A model generated the notes under the pieces. The model saw nothing but the letters and a program-made list of their open reading frames with translations. It was not told the DNA's origin and did not search any database. From Streptomyces geranii (lineage in GTDB: Bacteria; Actinomycetota; Actinomycetes; Streptomycetales; Streptomycetaceae), in the NCBI RefSeq assembly GCF_002954775.1, contig NZ_KZ672954.1:24756-88755 (forward strand): a stretch of DNA of 64,000 nt, given 5' to 3'. A program made the position numbers and the translations under genes. This document shows, piece after piece, positions 38,973 to 47,632 of this stretch (the stretch's first letter is position 1; each line of letters opens with the position of its first letter).

Positions 38973-41900
38973 CAGATGCGGCCTCCTCGCTGGGCGTTGC
39001 GCAGCCGCCGCATGATCTCCGTGCCCACGCGGTCGGCTGACGTGGCGTCGGCACCGCCGTTGACGGTCACGGGCATGGATCCGACGAGCGCAGCGGGCCG
39101 CTCTTCTCGGACGACGACGACTTGGACCGGGGCGGGCCTGGCGTCGACGAGTCGTACGAGGCCGCTGTCGCCCGCGGGGGTGAGCTGGTAGCCGAACCTG
39201 TTCGCCACGTCCGCCAGGACGGCCGTCGCCGATCGCCGCTTGTTCACGCCGAGCGGCAGGTATGCCTCTCCTCCGGTGGAGGGCTCGGCGAAGCGGATGA
39301 TCCCGTTGTTGGTGGCATACAGGCCGGTACGGATGCCACCGTCCTCGTAAGCGAGTTGCTTGTTGGCCTTGTCCAGGTCGGACAGGAAGCGCGTGGCCTT
39401 CTTCCCCAGCGCATCCTTGATACGGGTCCGGCCGAGCGTGGCGATCTCGATGATTCGGTCCTCGCCGAGCTCTGTCTTCTCGGCGACATGGTGGATACCG
39501 GTCTTGCTGGAGGTGATCGCGGAGATGATCGCCACGAGGTCCGGAAGGTCATCGTCCGGGATGGCCTTCGAGGCGGCCTTGGCCTGACTGTTGGCCTTCT
39601 TGGCCTTGCTCGGAGACTTGGCGGCTTCGACGGCGAGGTCCTCCGCGTCCTTGTCTCCCCGCTCGGCGAGCATCGTCGCCAAGTCGCCGTGGCCCATGGC
39701 CGCGAGCTTGGAGAGGTTCTCCTCGAACGCGGCCTGGTCCTTGATGGCCTGCTTGAGCTGGGTGGTGTAGTCGGACAGCGTGGCTCGCGCGACCACGCCC
39801 AGCTTCTCCAGGTCCTTGGTCATCTCCGTGACGTACTTGGAGCTGCCGGTGGCCATCTTGTGGGTAAGTTCCACGCCGTCCTCGCCCATGTCCTCCAGGG
39901 CGTCGGCGACATCCTGACCAGCGCGCCGGGCGACGGTGGCCAGGTCCTTGCGCCACCGCTGGGCGTTCTTCACCGCCTTGTCGAGGTTCTTCTCGAAGAG
40001 CTTGAGGTCGAAGACCTCGGTCTCCTTGCCGCCCTTCTTCACCGTCCGCATGGAGTCCGCGCGAACCGACGAGATCGAGACCAGCTCTGTCGAGCCGGAG
40101 GAGTTATAGGACCAGCCGGTCAGCCCTCCGTTGGCGTACCAGTCAACGCTCTTGCCACCGAGGCGACGGACGACCTCCTCGGTGATCGCCCGTGACCGGG
40201 TGCGCTTGTTGTGGGCGAGCGGTATGTACGCCTCGGGGCCCGCGGCCTCTTCGGCCCACACCCGCCACGTTCCCTGCCGCGCGACCTGCGCGACATGGTT
40301 CTCGCGCTCACGGACACCTCCGCCGGCGTAGAACTCGAGCACGGAGCCGTTGGCCTGCTTGCTCGGGGCCTGGATGGAGTCGGGGACACCGTTGCCGTCG
40401 CGGTCCCAGGACGTGGCCTGCCGTTTGAGCAGGAGAGGGATGACCACGGGCGGCGGCTGGTTCGTGGACACGCTGACGGTGATCGACTTGGTGCCGGGGA
40501 TGTTCTGGACCGACAGCCCGATGGCGTCGAGCTGCGCCTTGACCGCGGCGATGTCGCCGGAGAGCAGGGCGGACGTCAACGCTGCGGCGGCGTCGGTGCC
40601 CTTGGTGTTCGCGACTTGCCGGATGAGGTCCAAGGCCCCGGACCATTCGGCGTTCGCGTCCTTTCCCGCCTTGGAGAACGCGGCCACGACCTTCGACAGG
40701 TCCGGGGCGTCGATCGGTACGTCCGCTCCCCAGATGCTCTTCAGGGTGTCCATGGCTCGTTCGGTGTCGCCCGAGAGAAGGGCGTCCTGGAAGGCTCCGG
40801 CGGCGTCCTTCCCCTTCCTCTTGGCGACCTCCGCGAGGAGGTCCATGCCTCGGTCGAACTCGCCGCGCGCGTCGCCCACGGACTTCTTCACGGCCTTGCG
40901 CAGATCGATCAGGGCCATCTGCTCGGTGACCTTCTGGAAGGCGGCCGGGTCGTTGCGCTCGGACGCCTTGGCCCAGGCGCGGCCTATCTCCTTGCCGTAC
41001 TTCTCGGTGATCTCAGCGGTCTTCTGCAGGCCGAGCCGGTACGCCTCCGTCGACCGTTCCGCGTCCTCGGTCACGATGTCGCGCAGTTCGTCGGCGACCT
41101 TCGTCTTGCCCTTCTTCAGCTGTCCGACGAGTTCGTTGAGCATCGGTGCGGCATCCACGCCGAGTTCCGCGAAGTGGTCGGCCAGGTCGTCGTAGCCAAA
41201 CACCGCGAGTTCGGACAGGTTGCCCTGGAAGTCGCGTTGGGCCTGGAGCTGCTTGTGCAGCTCCTTCATGTAGTCGGACAGCTTGACCTTGGCGGTGTCG
41301 GCATCCTTCCCGGCTTTGCGCATCGCCTCGGCCGCGGCGGTCTGTGCGTCTCTGAACGCTCGGGACGGGTCGACGGCGTCACCGACGGCCTCGGCGAGTG
41401 CCTTCATCTCGTCGGTGATCTCGGGCGCACCGGTGCGGTCGATGTCCGCGAGGGAGAACAAGTCGAAGATGCCGCCGCTGGTCTTGGCCTGCTGCTTGAT
41501 CTTCGCCTCGACGATCGCCTTCTGCTGGGCGATCTCGGCTTCCTTCTTGACCGCCTCGGACCACATCTTGTGGCGGTCTTCGAGGGTCTTCTCCGCTTTG
41601 GAGTACTGGGTGATGCTCTCGTAAACGCCGGGTGCATCGCCGGACTTCGCCTTACGCGAGTACTCGTAGGAGTCCTGCTGAAGACGGCTCTGGAGGATGG
41701 CGAGCTTGGCCCCGCCGGAGGTGATCGCGTCGATCGCCTCGGTGGTGCCGATGCCGACCTTCTCCAGGTCCTTCAGCGCGCCGTCGGCGGTGAGCTGGTC
41801 GTACAGCTTGTTGATGCTGGCACCGGTCGTCGCCTCCTCGCGCTCCTGCTGCAAGGCTTGGACCAGTTCGTTGGTCGCGTCCTTCGCCTTCTGTTTGGAG

Positions 41901-43801
41901 GCGCTGTAGGCGGCGTATCCGGCGATGCCAAGGGTGAGGACAGCGGCCAGGCCGGTGACCGCGAGGCTGGTACCCGCCAGCACGGCGGGCATCACGGCCC
42001 CGCCCGCCTGAGCGGCGGCCAGGGCGGTCCGGAACGCGGCGATCTGTACGGTGACCTTCGTGTAGGCAGCCCGGAGGAGCAGCAGTCCCACGATGGACGC
42101 GGTGACCATCGTGAGGACGGACTTCATCGGTCCAGGGAGGTCCTCGATGCTGCCGACGACGGTGTGGACGACAGACCCGACAGCCTTAAGCGCCGGCAGC
42201 AGGGCTCGGCCGACGTCGATGGCGAGCGCACGGGCCTGGTTGGAGGCCAGCTTCCACTGGCCAGTGACTGTGTCGGTCTGGAGGGCGTACGCCTTCTGCG
42301 TGGCTTCGGCACGCGCCACTTCGCTGGCGATGCCCGCGTAGGTGTTGGCGTAGTTCTCTCCCCCGGCGGAGGCCAAGGCAAGGGCGGCACGTGTGGCGCG
42401 GATGTCCTTCCACATGTTCGAGATGCCCTCGGCGGTGTTGCCCGCCGCCCCGTTGAGCTTGTTCACGACCACGTACAGGCCGTCCTGTTCGACGGCGGAG
42501 GCAGCCGATTCGTAACCGAGGTCCTTGATGGCCTGCTTGAGGTCCTGCGTCGGCTTCATGACGCGGGTGAGGAGCATGTTCAGGGCCGTCACGGCCTCGG
42601 CCGCGGGGATGCCGGTCAGCGTGATCGCGGCGAGCGCGGCGCTCATGTCGTCGAACTCGATGCCGGCCGCTGCCGCCATCGGTACGACGTCGCCGAGTTG
42701 CTGAGCGAGTTCCTCGAAGGAGATGACGCCGTAGTTGACGGTCTGGAACATCACGTCCATGACGTCGCTGGCGTCGGACGCCGACATGCCGTACGCGTTC
42801 AGCACCCCGAGGACAGCGCGGGCAGAAGTCTCCGTCGTGGTCAAGCCAGCCGAAGCGCCCCGAGCCGCGACCTGGAGGATCTCCATGGCGTCCGCGCCAT
42901 CGAAGCCCGACGAGACGATCTGGTAGAGGCCATCGGCGAGCTGGTCGGCTGTCTGCGGCAGCTCGGTGGACAGCTCGACGATCTGATCGGTGAAGGCTCC
43001 GACGTTCTCGGAGGTGATCTGCTGGGAGATCGTCAGCACGTTGGCCATCGCCCGCTCCAGCGAGATCGCCTGAGCCACGCCGACACCAAGAGCGGCGCCG
43101 ATGAGCAGGCCGTTCTTTGCGGTCCGCGCAGCCTGGGCGCTCCGCGCAGCAGCCAACTGTGCTTCAGCCCGCGCGACTTGCTGCGCCTGTCGCTGCGCGT
43201 TGCGCGCGGCAGTGGTCTGCACCTCGTCCCGCATCCGCACTGCGGACACGGCACGGGCGTCGGCCGAAGCCGCGAGACCAGTGGCGCGCGTCGCCGTGGC
43301 CTGGGCCGCAGACGCACGCCGTTGGGCTTCGGCGTGCTCCTGGGCGGCGCGGGCGGCGGCCGTCTCAGCCGCAGCAGCGGTACGTGCGGCGGCTGCGGCC
43401 CCTGCGCCCGCCGTGGCCTGGGCGCGGGCGTTCATCGTCTGCGCCAGGGCCTGCGCCCGTGCCGCTCGTTCTCTCGTCGCCGCCACCGCAGCCTGTTCCG
43501 CTGCCGTACGGCGGGCCGCTGTCGCTGCCACCGCCTGCGCACGGCCAGCGCGTTCCTGGAGCATGGTGGTCCGCTGCACGGCCTGAGCCACCTGCGCCTG
43601 GGAGCGAACCATTTGCGCGGACGCGGCCACTTGGGCACGGGCCAGGTTGTCGCCGGCCACACGTACCTGGTTCAGCCGGGCGACCGTTCCGTCCAACTGC
43701 CCGTCAAATGCCCGGAGTTGGGTGGCTCCCTGTCGCAGACCGGTGGACAGCCCACCGGTTGACGCGAGCAGGTTGACGTACAAGGTGTAGGCACCAGCCA
43801 C
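38972..43801 (-). CDS. Tail tape-measure protein, 1609 aa
   Basis: Sets tail length (about 1,600 residues predicts a tail near 240 nm at 0.15 nm per residue, an inference). N-terminal Ala/Gln-rich coiled coil (to ~230), then the TP901-type core (MANVLTISQQITSENVGAFT, VSSGFDGADAMEILQVAARG, FEELAQQLGDVVPMAAAAGI, TGIPAAEAVTALNMLLTRVM), membrane-like helices near residues 570-630, then a Lys/Asp-rich rod. Two similar C-terminal cassettes are present (AGPEAYIPLAHNKRTRS and GGEAYLPLGVNKRRSAT, each after a helical rod), suggesting internal duplication. GTG 43801 starts 2 bp before the upstream stop. Confidence 0.88.
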   Translation of the reverse strand: MAGAYTLYVNLLASTGGLSTGLRQGATQLRAFDGQLDGTVARLNQVRVAGDNLARAQVAASAQMVRSQAQVAQAVQRTTMLQERAGRAQAVAATAARRTAAEQAAVAATRERAARAQALAQTMNARAQATAGAGAAAAARTAAAAETAAARAAQEHAEAQRRASAAQATATRATGLAASADARAVSAVRMRDEVQTTAARNAQRQAQQVARAEAQLAAARSAQAARTAKNGLLIGAALGVGVAQAISLERAMANVLTISQQITSENVGAFTDQIVELSTELPQTADQLADGLYQIVSSGFDGADAMEILQVAARGASAGLTTTETSARAVLGVLNAYGMSASDASDVMDVMFQTVNYGVISFEELAQQLGDVVPMAAAAGIEFDDMSAALAAITLTGIPAAEAVTALNMLLTRVMKPTQDLKQAIKDLGYESAASAVEQDGLYVVVNKLNGAAGNTAEGISNMWKDIRATRAALALASAGGENYANTYAGIASEVARAEATQKAYALQTDTVTGQWKLASNQARALAIDVGRALLPALKAVGSVVHTVVGSIEDLPGPMKSVLTMVTASIVGLLLLRAAYTKVTVQIAAFRTALAAAQAGGAVMPAVLAGTSLAVTGLAAVLTLGIAGYAAYSASKQKAKDATNELVQALQQEREEATTGASINKLYDQLTADGALKDLEKVGIGTTEAIDAITSGGAKLAILQSRLQQDSYEYSRKAKSGDAPGVYESITQYSKAEKTLEDRHKMWSEAVKKEAEIAQQKAIVEAKIKQQAKTSGGIFDLFSLADIDRTGAPEITDEMKALAEAVGDAVDPSRAFRDAQTAAAEAMRKAGKDADTAKVKLSDYMKELHKQLQAQRDFQGNLSELAVFGYDDLADHFAELGVDAAPMLNELVGQLKKGKTKVADELRDIVTEDAERSTEAYRLGLQKTAEITEKYGKEIGRAWAKASERNDPAAFQKVTEQMALIDLRKAVKKSVGDARGEFDRGMDLLAEVAKRKGKDAAGAFQDALLSGDTERAMDTLKSIWGADVPIDAPDLSKVVAAFSKAGKDANAEWSGALDLIRQVANTKGTDAAAALTSALLSGDIAAVKAQLDAIGLSVQNIPGTKSITVSVSTNQPPPVVIPLLLKRQATSWDRDGNGVPDSIQAPSKQANGSVLEFYAGGGVRERENHVAQVARQGTWRVWAEEAAGPEAYIPLAHNKRTRSRAITEEVVRRLGGKSVDWYANGGLTGWSYNSSGSTELVSISSVRADSMRTVKKGGKETEVFDLKLFEKNLDKAVKNAQRWRKDLATVARRAGQDVADALEDMGEDGVELTHKMATGSSKYVTEMTKDLEKLGVVARATLSDYTTQLKQAIKDQAAFEENLSKLAAMGHGDLATMLAERGDKDAEDLAVEAAKSPSKAKKANSQAKAASKAIPDDDLPDLVAIISAITSSKTGIHHVAEKTELGEDRIIEIATLGRTRIKDALGKKATRFLSDLDKANKQLAYEDGGIRTGLYATNNGIIRFAEPSTGGEAYLPLGVNKRRSATAVLADVANRFGYQLTPAGDSGLVRLVDARPAPVQVVVVREERPAALVGSMPVTVNGGADATSADRVGTEIMRRLRNAQRGGRI

Positions 43802-43802
43802 G

Positions 43803-44141
43803 TCAGGATGCCTCTCTGGGCCTCAGCCCGATCTTGAGCCCCCGCGCATCTGGTCCATCAGGAATGTGTTCGCGCTCCATCTCGATGACCTCGCAGCCCA
43901 CACAGCGGTGGGGCTCGGCCACGTACGCGAAGCGGTCGCCGCCCTGGCTCTCGTCCCACTCCGCCGCCCGGGTCCCGCAGGTGTCACAGACGCTGCGCTG
44001 GTACGCGAGGTAGGCCATCGCCTTCGCCCGGTCCAAAGCCGTCCACCGGCCGTCCCCCGCACTCGTGAACTGCGAGTGCGGGAGTCCGTAGGCGTGGCAC
44101 AGCTCCATCTCGGCCCTGAACTGGGCGTCGGCGATCAGCCT
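43803..44141 (-). CDS. Tail assembly chaperone, -1 frameshift extension (T part)
   Basis: Translated only as the C-terminal extension of the G protein: after the slip the frame reads KRLIADAQFRAEMELCHAYG then LPHSQFTSAGDGR, matching actinophage G-T chaperone ends, and contains CDTCGTRAAEWDE and RCVGCEVIE Cys pairs. It would give a 304-residue fusion with G. The fusion and G protein help the tape measure fold the tail tube. Confidence 0.82.
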   Translation of the reverse strand, partial: RLIADAQFRAEMELCHAYGLPHSQFTSAGDGRWTALDRAKAMAYLAYQRSVCDTCGTRAAEWDESQGGDRFAYVAEPHRCVGCEVIEMEREHIPDGPDARGLKIGLRPREAS

Positions 44142-44716
44142 TTTCCCAGGTCTGCCCTCATGGTCTGGTTGACCAGCAACGCGGCCGTGAACAGGGCCTT
44201 GGCGTCCGCGTCGCTCCAGCTGTCGAGGAGTTCCTGCGCCTCCACCTCGCTCATGCCGTCCACCGAGGAGGCCGAAACGAGAGCGGCAGGGAAGGTCTCG
44301 ACGTTGTACTCGTGGCCGAGATCCGCCTGCTCCTCCGTGGGGGCGTGCTCGCGAAGCAGTTGCTCCCAGGCGGGTCGCGGCAGAGCCCGGAAGGTGAGCT
44401 TGAGGGTTCCGGCTACCAGGGCTTGCCGGGCCTCATCCAGCACGGACTGGGCCGCCAGCACTTCCGGTTGAGCGAGCGCCCACTTCTCACGCTCGTCGGC
44501 TGGTACCTCCATGTCGGAGGCACGGCCAACGGCGCTGGTGCGGGTCTTGGCCATGTCGAGCGCCGCATCGGTGACGCGCTGCTTCAGGTTCTGGTCGTCG
44601 AGGAAGGACACCGCGCGTTCGGGAAGTCGACGGGCCCGCAGACGGGCCATCTTGGCCGCCCAGTGCGGATCGCGGGCAACGGCATCGGCCGGCGGTTCAA
44701 CGAAGGTCGTAGTCAT
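44135..44716 (-). CDS. Tail assembly chaperone G, 193 aa
   Basis: Precedes the tape measure and carries a programmed -1 frameshift at its end. Helical, charged protein (DPHWAAKMARLRARRLPERA, SEVEAQELLDSWSDADAKAL, ALFTAALLVNQTMRADLGKG). ATG 44716 follows GGGGGTG. Function from position and the frameshift. Confidence 0.82.
   Translation of the reverse strand: MTTTFVEPPADAVARDPHWAAKMARLRARRLPERAVSFLDDQNLKQRVTDAALDMAKTRTSAVGRASDMEVPADEREKWALAQPEVLAAQSVLDEARQALVAGTLKLTFRALPRPAWEQLLREHAPTEEQADLGHEYNVETFPAALVSASSVDGMSEVEAQELLDSWSDADAKALFTAALLVNQTMRADLGKG
44141..44147 (-). other. Programmed -1 frameshift heptamer GGGAAAA
   Basis: Minus strand: CTG GGA AAA GGC TGA. G-GGA-AAA fits X-XXY-YYZ, and slipping -1 gives the exact frame of the downstream T ORF. 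G codons begin at positions = 1 mod 3, T codons at = 2 mod 3, as required. Confidence 0.85.
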
Positions 44717-44732
44717 GCAGCACCCCCGCCGA

Positions 44733-45218
44733 TCACGCCGCGGCCGGGACGGGCACGTCCTGGACGGGCTTGCCAGTCACGTTGAAGCTGACCTTGAACT
44801 TCGCCGGCTCGGAGGCAGTCGTGTACGTGCTCGACCGGGAGCCGACGCGCACCGGGAAGATGTCCATGGACTGCGACGCCGGGATGTCGCCCTTGCGGAG
44901 GATGACCACGTAGCCCTCGGTCCCCTTGGCGAGGAGCGTCTCCAGGGCGTTGTCGACCTTGTCCTCGTAGAAGGTGAGGCTGGAGTTGTCGGCCTTGTCC
45001 TCACCAGGGATGTTGCCGGTGAACTCGGTCGCCAAGTCCGGTGTATCGATGGGGGTGTTCTCGACGGCGAAGCCCTCGATGTCGCTGATGGCCGGGGACA
45101 GATCGGTCCCGTTGGTGCCGCCGAGCTCCGGACGGATCGGGATCAGTTGCTTCGAGACGATGTCCTTCAGGAAGAAGAACTTCGTGGTGCCGCGACGGGT
45201 GAACCGCTGCTGTGACAC
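44733..45218 (-). CDS. Major tail (tube) protein, 161 aa
   Basis: Tail-tube subunit by position (upstream of the chaperones) and composition: KFFFLKDIVSKQLIPIRPEL, AISDIEGFAVENTPIDTPDL, SSLTFYEDKVDNALETLLAK, GYVVILRKGDIPASQSMDIF, SEPAKFKVSFNVTGKPVQDV. GTG 45218 follows GGAGAG; the longer in-frame N-terminus is unlike the family. A strong hairpin at 45265-45295 lies in its leader. Confidence 0.78.
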   Translation of the reverse strand: MSQQRFTRRGTTKFFFLKDIVSKQLIPIRPELGGTNGTDLSPAISDIEGFAVENTPIDTPDLATEFTGNIPGEDKADNSSLTFYEDKVDNALETLLAKGTEGYVVILRKGDIPASQSMDIFPVRVGSRSSTYTTASEPAKFKVSFNVTGKPVQDVPVPAAA

Positions 45219-45264
45219 TGATTCTCGCTCTCCGGGAGCCGGTGTTCCGGAGCGCGCACACGCC

Positions 45265-45295
45265 GGGCCGGTCCCCATGAAGGGGGAATCGGCCC
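45265..45295 (-). other. Hairpin in the leader of the major tail gene
   Basis: GGGCCGGTCCCC (45265-45276) pairs, with one bulge, with GGGGGAATCGGCCC (45282-45295). It may protect the abundant tail-tube mRNA from decay or mark a processing site; no U-tract follows. Confidence 0.5.
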
Positions 45296-45349
45296 GTGCC
45301 GGGTGGCCGGGCGTCCGCGAGATGCCTCCGCGGTGAGGTAGCTGGAACG

Positions 45350-45784
45350 TCAGGACCCGAGACTGGTCACAGTGAGGACGTACCGCTGCACATAACTGTA
45401 TACGCCACCGCTGACAGACATCCCTTCCTCCTTGTCCAGCTCGCGGTCGATCACGATGTACCCGGTGATGGTGATGGTGTTGACGTACATTCCGCTCACG
45501 CGCGCGAGGAGCGCGGTGCGGACCTTGTCGGCCATCCACTCGACCTGTTCGGCGGTTGAGGCGACCGAGGTGACCTGGACGAGCACGCGGGCGTCAGCGT
45601 CGCCATCGCCGTAGGGCGGGCCGCTCGTAGTCACGCCCAGCGGGTAGAGGACGCTGTAGGGAATCGTGGCGCCGGTGGGCGTACTTGATGCCGTGGGGGC
45701 GGTCCCGTACCCGCAGCTTCGGGCGGTTGCTGCGGCCAGTGTCTTCTGGATCGCGAGGGACACTTCTCTGCCGGAGACGGGCAC
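45350..45784 (-). CDS. Tail terminator / minor tail completion protein, 144 aa
   Basis: Position (before the major tail gene) and composition fit tail-terminator proteins: VSLAIQKTLAAATARSCGYG, RVLVQVTSVASTAEQVEWMA, ADKVRTALLARVSGMYVNTI, RELDKEEGMSVSGGVYSYVQ. ATG 45784 follows GGAGTAG-rich sequence. Confidence 0.65.
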   Translation of the reverse strand: MPVSGREVSLAIQKTLAAATARSCGYGTAPTASSTPTGATIPYSVLYPLGVTTSGPPYGDGDADARVLVQVTSVASTAEQVEWMADKVRTALLARVSGMYVNTITITGYIVIDRELDKEEGMSVSGGVYSYVQRYVLTVTSLGS

Positions 45785-45842
45785 TACTCCTCCTCTACTC
45801 CTGCGGGGGCGGCGATCTGTCGCCGGGCGGCGTGGCGGTCGC

Positions 45843-46280
45843 TCACGAGTCGTCGTCGATCGTGTCGCCGAGCGCGGCGATGAACAGCGGCCGGATCTCC
45901 TCGACAGCTGGCCCGACGTGCGGGTAGGGCGGCTGGTTGAAGACGCGCCCCAGGCTGTCGGCGCCGACGAAGCCGTACTCCAGGCGTCGGGCCTGGGGCT
46001 TGTTCGTGCCGACGACCGCCGTGACGGAGAGCCCGTCCGTGGACACCTCGTGCGTCCAGGAGCGCCGGTAGTCGCCCGTGGGCGCGTTGGGGCCCGGCCT
46101 GCCGCTGGCCTTGGCCTTGATCCTGGTCTCCAGCAGCATCGCGTAGTGCTGGACGGTGGCCGTGACCTCGGGCAGAGTGCGCGCCGCCCTGGCGTCGAGC
46201 TGCGCGGCGATCTGGAACGCGTTCGAGTAGGCGCCCGCCAGAGGGTGGGCGTTGGGGTGCGGATTCAGCGAGGACGCCAC
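45843..46280 (-). CDS. HK97 gp10-like head-tail joining protein, 145 aa
   Basis: NPHPNAHPLAGAYSNAFQIA, EVTATVQHYAMLLETRIKAK, GPNAPTGDYRRSWTHEVSTD and ARRLEYGFVGADSLGRVFNQ form the gp10-family pattern (conserved YGF, GDYRRSW). Acts at the neck. ATG 46280. Together with the tail terminator it belongs to the connector set. Confidence 0.72.
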   Translation of the reverse strand: MASSLNPHPNAHPLAGAYSNAFQIAAQLDARAARTLPEVTATVQHYAMLLETRIKAKASGRPGPNAPTGDYRRSWTHEVSTDGLSVTAVVGTNKPQARRLEYGFVGADSLGRVFNQPPYPHVGPAVEEIRPLFIAALGDTIDDDS

Positions 46281-46284
46281 CGAC

Positions 46285-46716
46285 TCACTGCCCGTCTTCC
46301 GGTTCCGGCTCGCCCCACTGACCGAGGGCCCACTCCCGCAGGAGGGCGAGCATGGCGCCGGTCAGCTCGTGCGGGTGGCCGTCCATGAGGTCGTGACGGT
46401 CGAGCGCGGCCTTCTCCAGTTCGGCGGGACTGATCGCGGACAGGAAGGCAGCCGCTGCCGGGCCAGGGTCCGGCGGGTCACCGATGACGACGTGCGCCAG
46501 GCCCTCGAACACACCGGTGGCCGTGGATCTCGGGGAGAGTTCGACGACCATCCGCGGTACGTCCCCCGCGCGGTGGGCCAGTGAGTATGCGGCGAGGTCC
46601 CGGGAGACGTCGTGACCGCCGATCTCCACGACGGCGGTTTGCCCCTGCCCGGTGACGCGCACCGACAGGGGCTCACCCTCGGGAGAGATAGGTTTTGAAC
46701 TCTGATGTGTTGGCAT
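46285..46716 (-). CDS. Connector-region hypothetical protein, 125-143 aa
   Basis: Two starts are possible: ATG 46716, inside the shared operator motif, or GTG 46662 behind GAGGGTGAG; the second seems more likely (125 aa). The protein (VVEIGGHDVSRDLAAYSLAH, RMVVELSPRSTATGVFEGLA) is a small beta-rich structural-looking protein of unknown family. It ends with EPEPEDGQ. Confidence 0.55.
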   Translation of the reverse strand: MPTHQSSKPISPEGEPLSVRVTGQGQTAVVEIGGHDVSRDLAAYSLAHRAGDVPRMVVELSPRSTATGVFEGLAHVVIGDPPDPGPAAAAFLSAISPAELEKAALDRHDLMDGHPHELTGAMLALLREWALGQWGEPEPEDGQ

Positions 46717-46726
46717 CTATCTGAGG
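46707..46726 (-). promoter_or_regulatory. Shared 20-bp motif, copy 3 (tail-operon control)
   Basis: GTGTTGGCATCTATCTGAGG, nearly identical to 23505-23524 and 27824-27843. It lies inside the structural region, before the connector/tail genes, so the tail operon may have its own regulated promoter. Confidence 0.5.
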
Positions 46727-46763
46727 TTACGGGTATCCGGTGACAGCCCAGTTCGCCGACCGT

Positions 46764-47186
46764 CTACGGAGGGGTGATCTCGTCGAGGCGGGTCACCCGA
46801 ACGATCTCGACCGTGGACGCCTCCGACGGGTCGAGGACCTGCCACACCCGATTCGCTGTCGCCGCGTGCTCGCCCGCTGCGACGACAACTTCAACGCGGT
46901 CGTACCGCACGGGAACGGGCGCCGAGATCGGCGTGAGGAGCCGATACCAGCTGACCGTGTCGTCCAGCCATTCCCGCCCGAGAACGTGCTGCGCGGTGAC
47001 CTGTCCATGACCGGACAGGACAGCTCCCGGTCCCTCGTAGACCGGCTCCGCCGGCACAGACCCCAGGAGGCCTGTCGAGAGGTCGAGTTGAGGAGTTCCC
47101 GTTGGACGGGTAATCCACACCATGTCCACCAGCAGCGTCGCCTCCAGCCTCTCCCGCTCCGCCTCTGTGTCGATCGGCGTGCTCAC
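46764..47186 (-). CDS. DUF6093-like connector protein, copy B, 140 aa
   Basis: Paralogue of the next gene: DTEAERERLEATLLVDMVWI, QVTAQHVLGREWLDDTVSWY, RLLTPISAPVPVRYDRVEVV, RVWQVLDPSEASTVEIVRVT. GTG 47186 overlaps the upstream stop (GTGA). In known phages such proteins sit between capsid and tail genes. Tandem paralogues suggest duplication. Confidence 0.7.
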   Translation of the reverse strand: MSTPIDTEAERERLEATLLVDMVWITRPTGTPQLDLSTGLLGSVPAEPVYEGPGAVLSGHGQVTAQHVLGREWLDDTVSWYRLLTPISAPVPVRYDRVEVVVAAGEHAATANRVWQVLDPSEASTVEIVRVTRLDEITPP

Positions 47187-47632
47187 GAGGTACTGCCCGA
47201 CGTACTGGACTGGGTGTTCTGGTCCAAGAACGTCGTGCGGACCACGGCCAGAGTGGAGGTCTGTCCGACGTCGAGGACCCGCCACGTACGGCCGATCGCT
47301 GCCGAGTCGGCGGCGTTGACGACGCTCACCGTGTCCTCACGCGACGCCACTGGGGCGTCCAGAGGCGTGATCAGTTTGTACTTCGACGTGGAGTCGTCGA
47401 CGTACGCCTGACCTTCCAGGTGCAGGACGATCCCTGGATCACCGTTGGGGAAGATCCCGCCATGTCCTTCGTAGATGATGATGGGCGGGCCTGGCTCGTA
47501 CTGGCCTGTGTCCGGGTTGAAGATCGGCTCGCCCGCTCTGCTGATACGTACGGTGTCGGTAAGAATCTTGCGTTCGACCAGGGCGCTGACGGCCCCCAGC
47601 GTCAGCCCTTCAGTGGGTGTACTCATGGTCAT
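47183..47632 (-). CDS. DUF6093-like connector protein, copy A, 149 aa
   Basis: Paralogue of 46764-47186: LTLGAVSALVERKILTDTVR, PIIIYEGHGGIFPNGDPGIV, STSKYKLITPLDAPVASRED, GRTWRVLDVGQTSTLAVVRT. First gene left in the prophage; capsid genes that should precede it are missing. Start ATG 47632 lacks a strong RBS; GTG 47677 or ATG 47626 are alternatives. Confidence 0.7.
   Translation of the reverse strand: MTMSTPTEGLTLGAVSALVERKILTDTVRISRAGEPIFNPDTGQYEPGPPIIIYEGHGGIFPNGDPGIVLHLEGQAYVDDSTSKYKLITPLDAPVASREDTVSVVNAADSAAIGRTWRVLDVGQTSTLAVVRTTFLDQNTQSSTSGSTS

Noticed and set aside
40211..43762. 1183-codon plus-strand ORF opposite the tape-measure gene
   Set aside because: Shadow ORF; composition follows reverse-complemented Ala/Lys/Glu codons.
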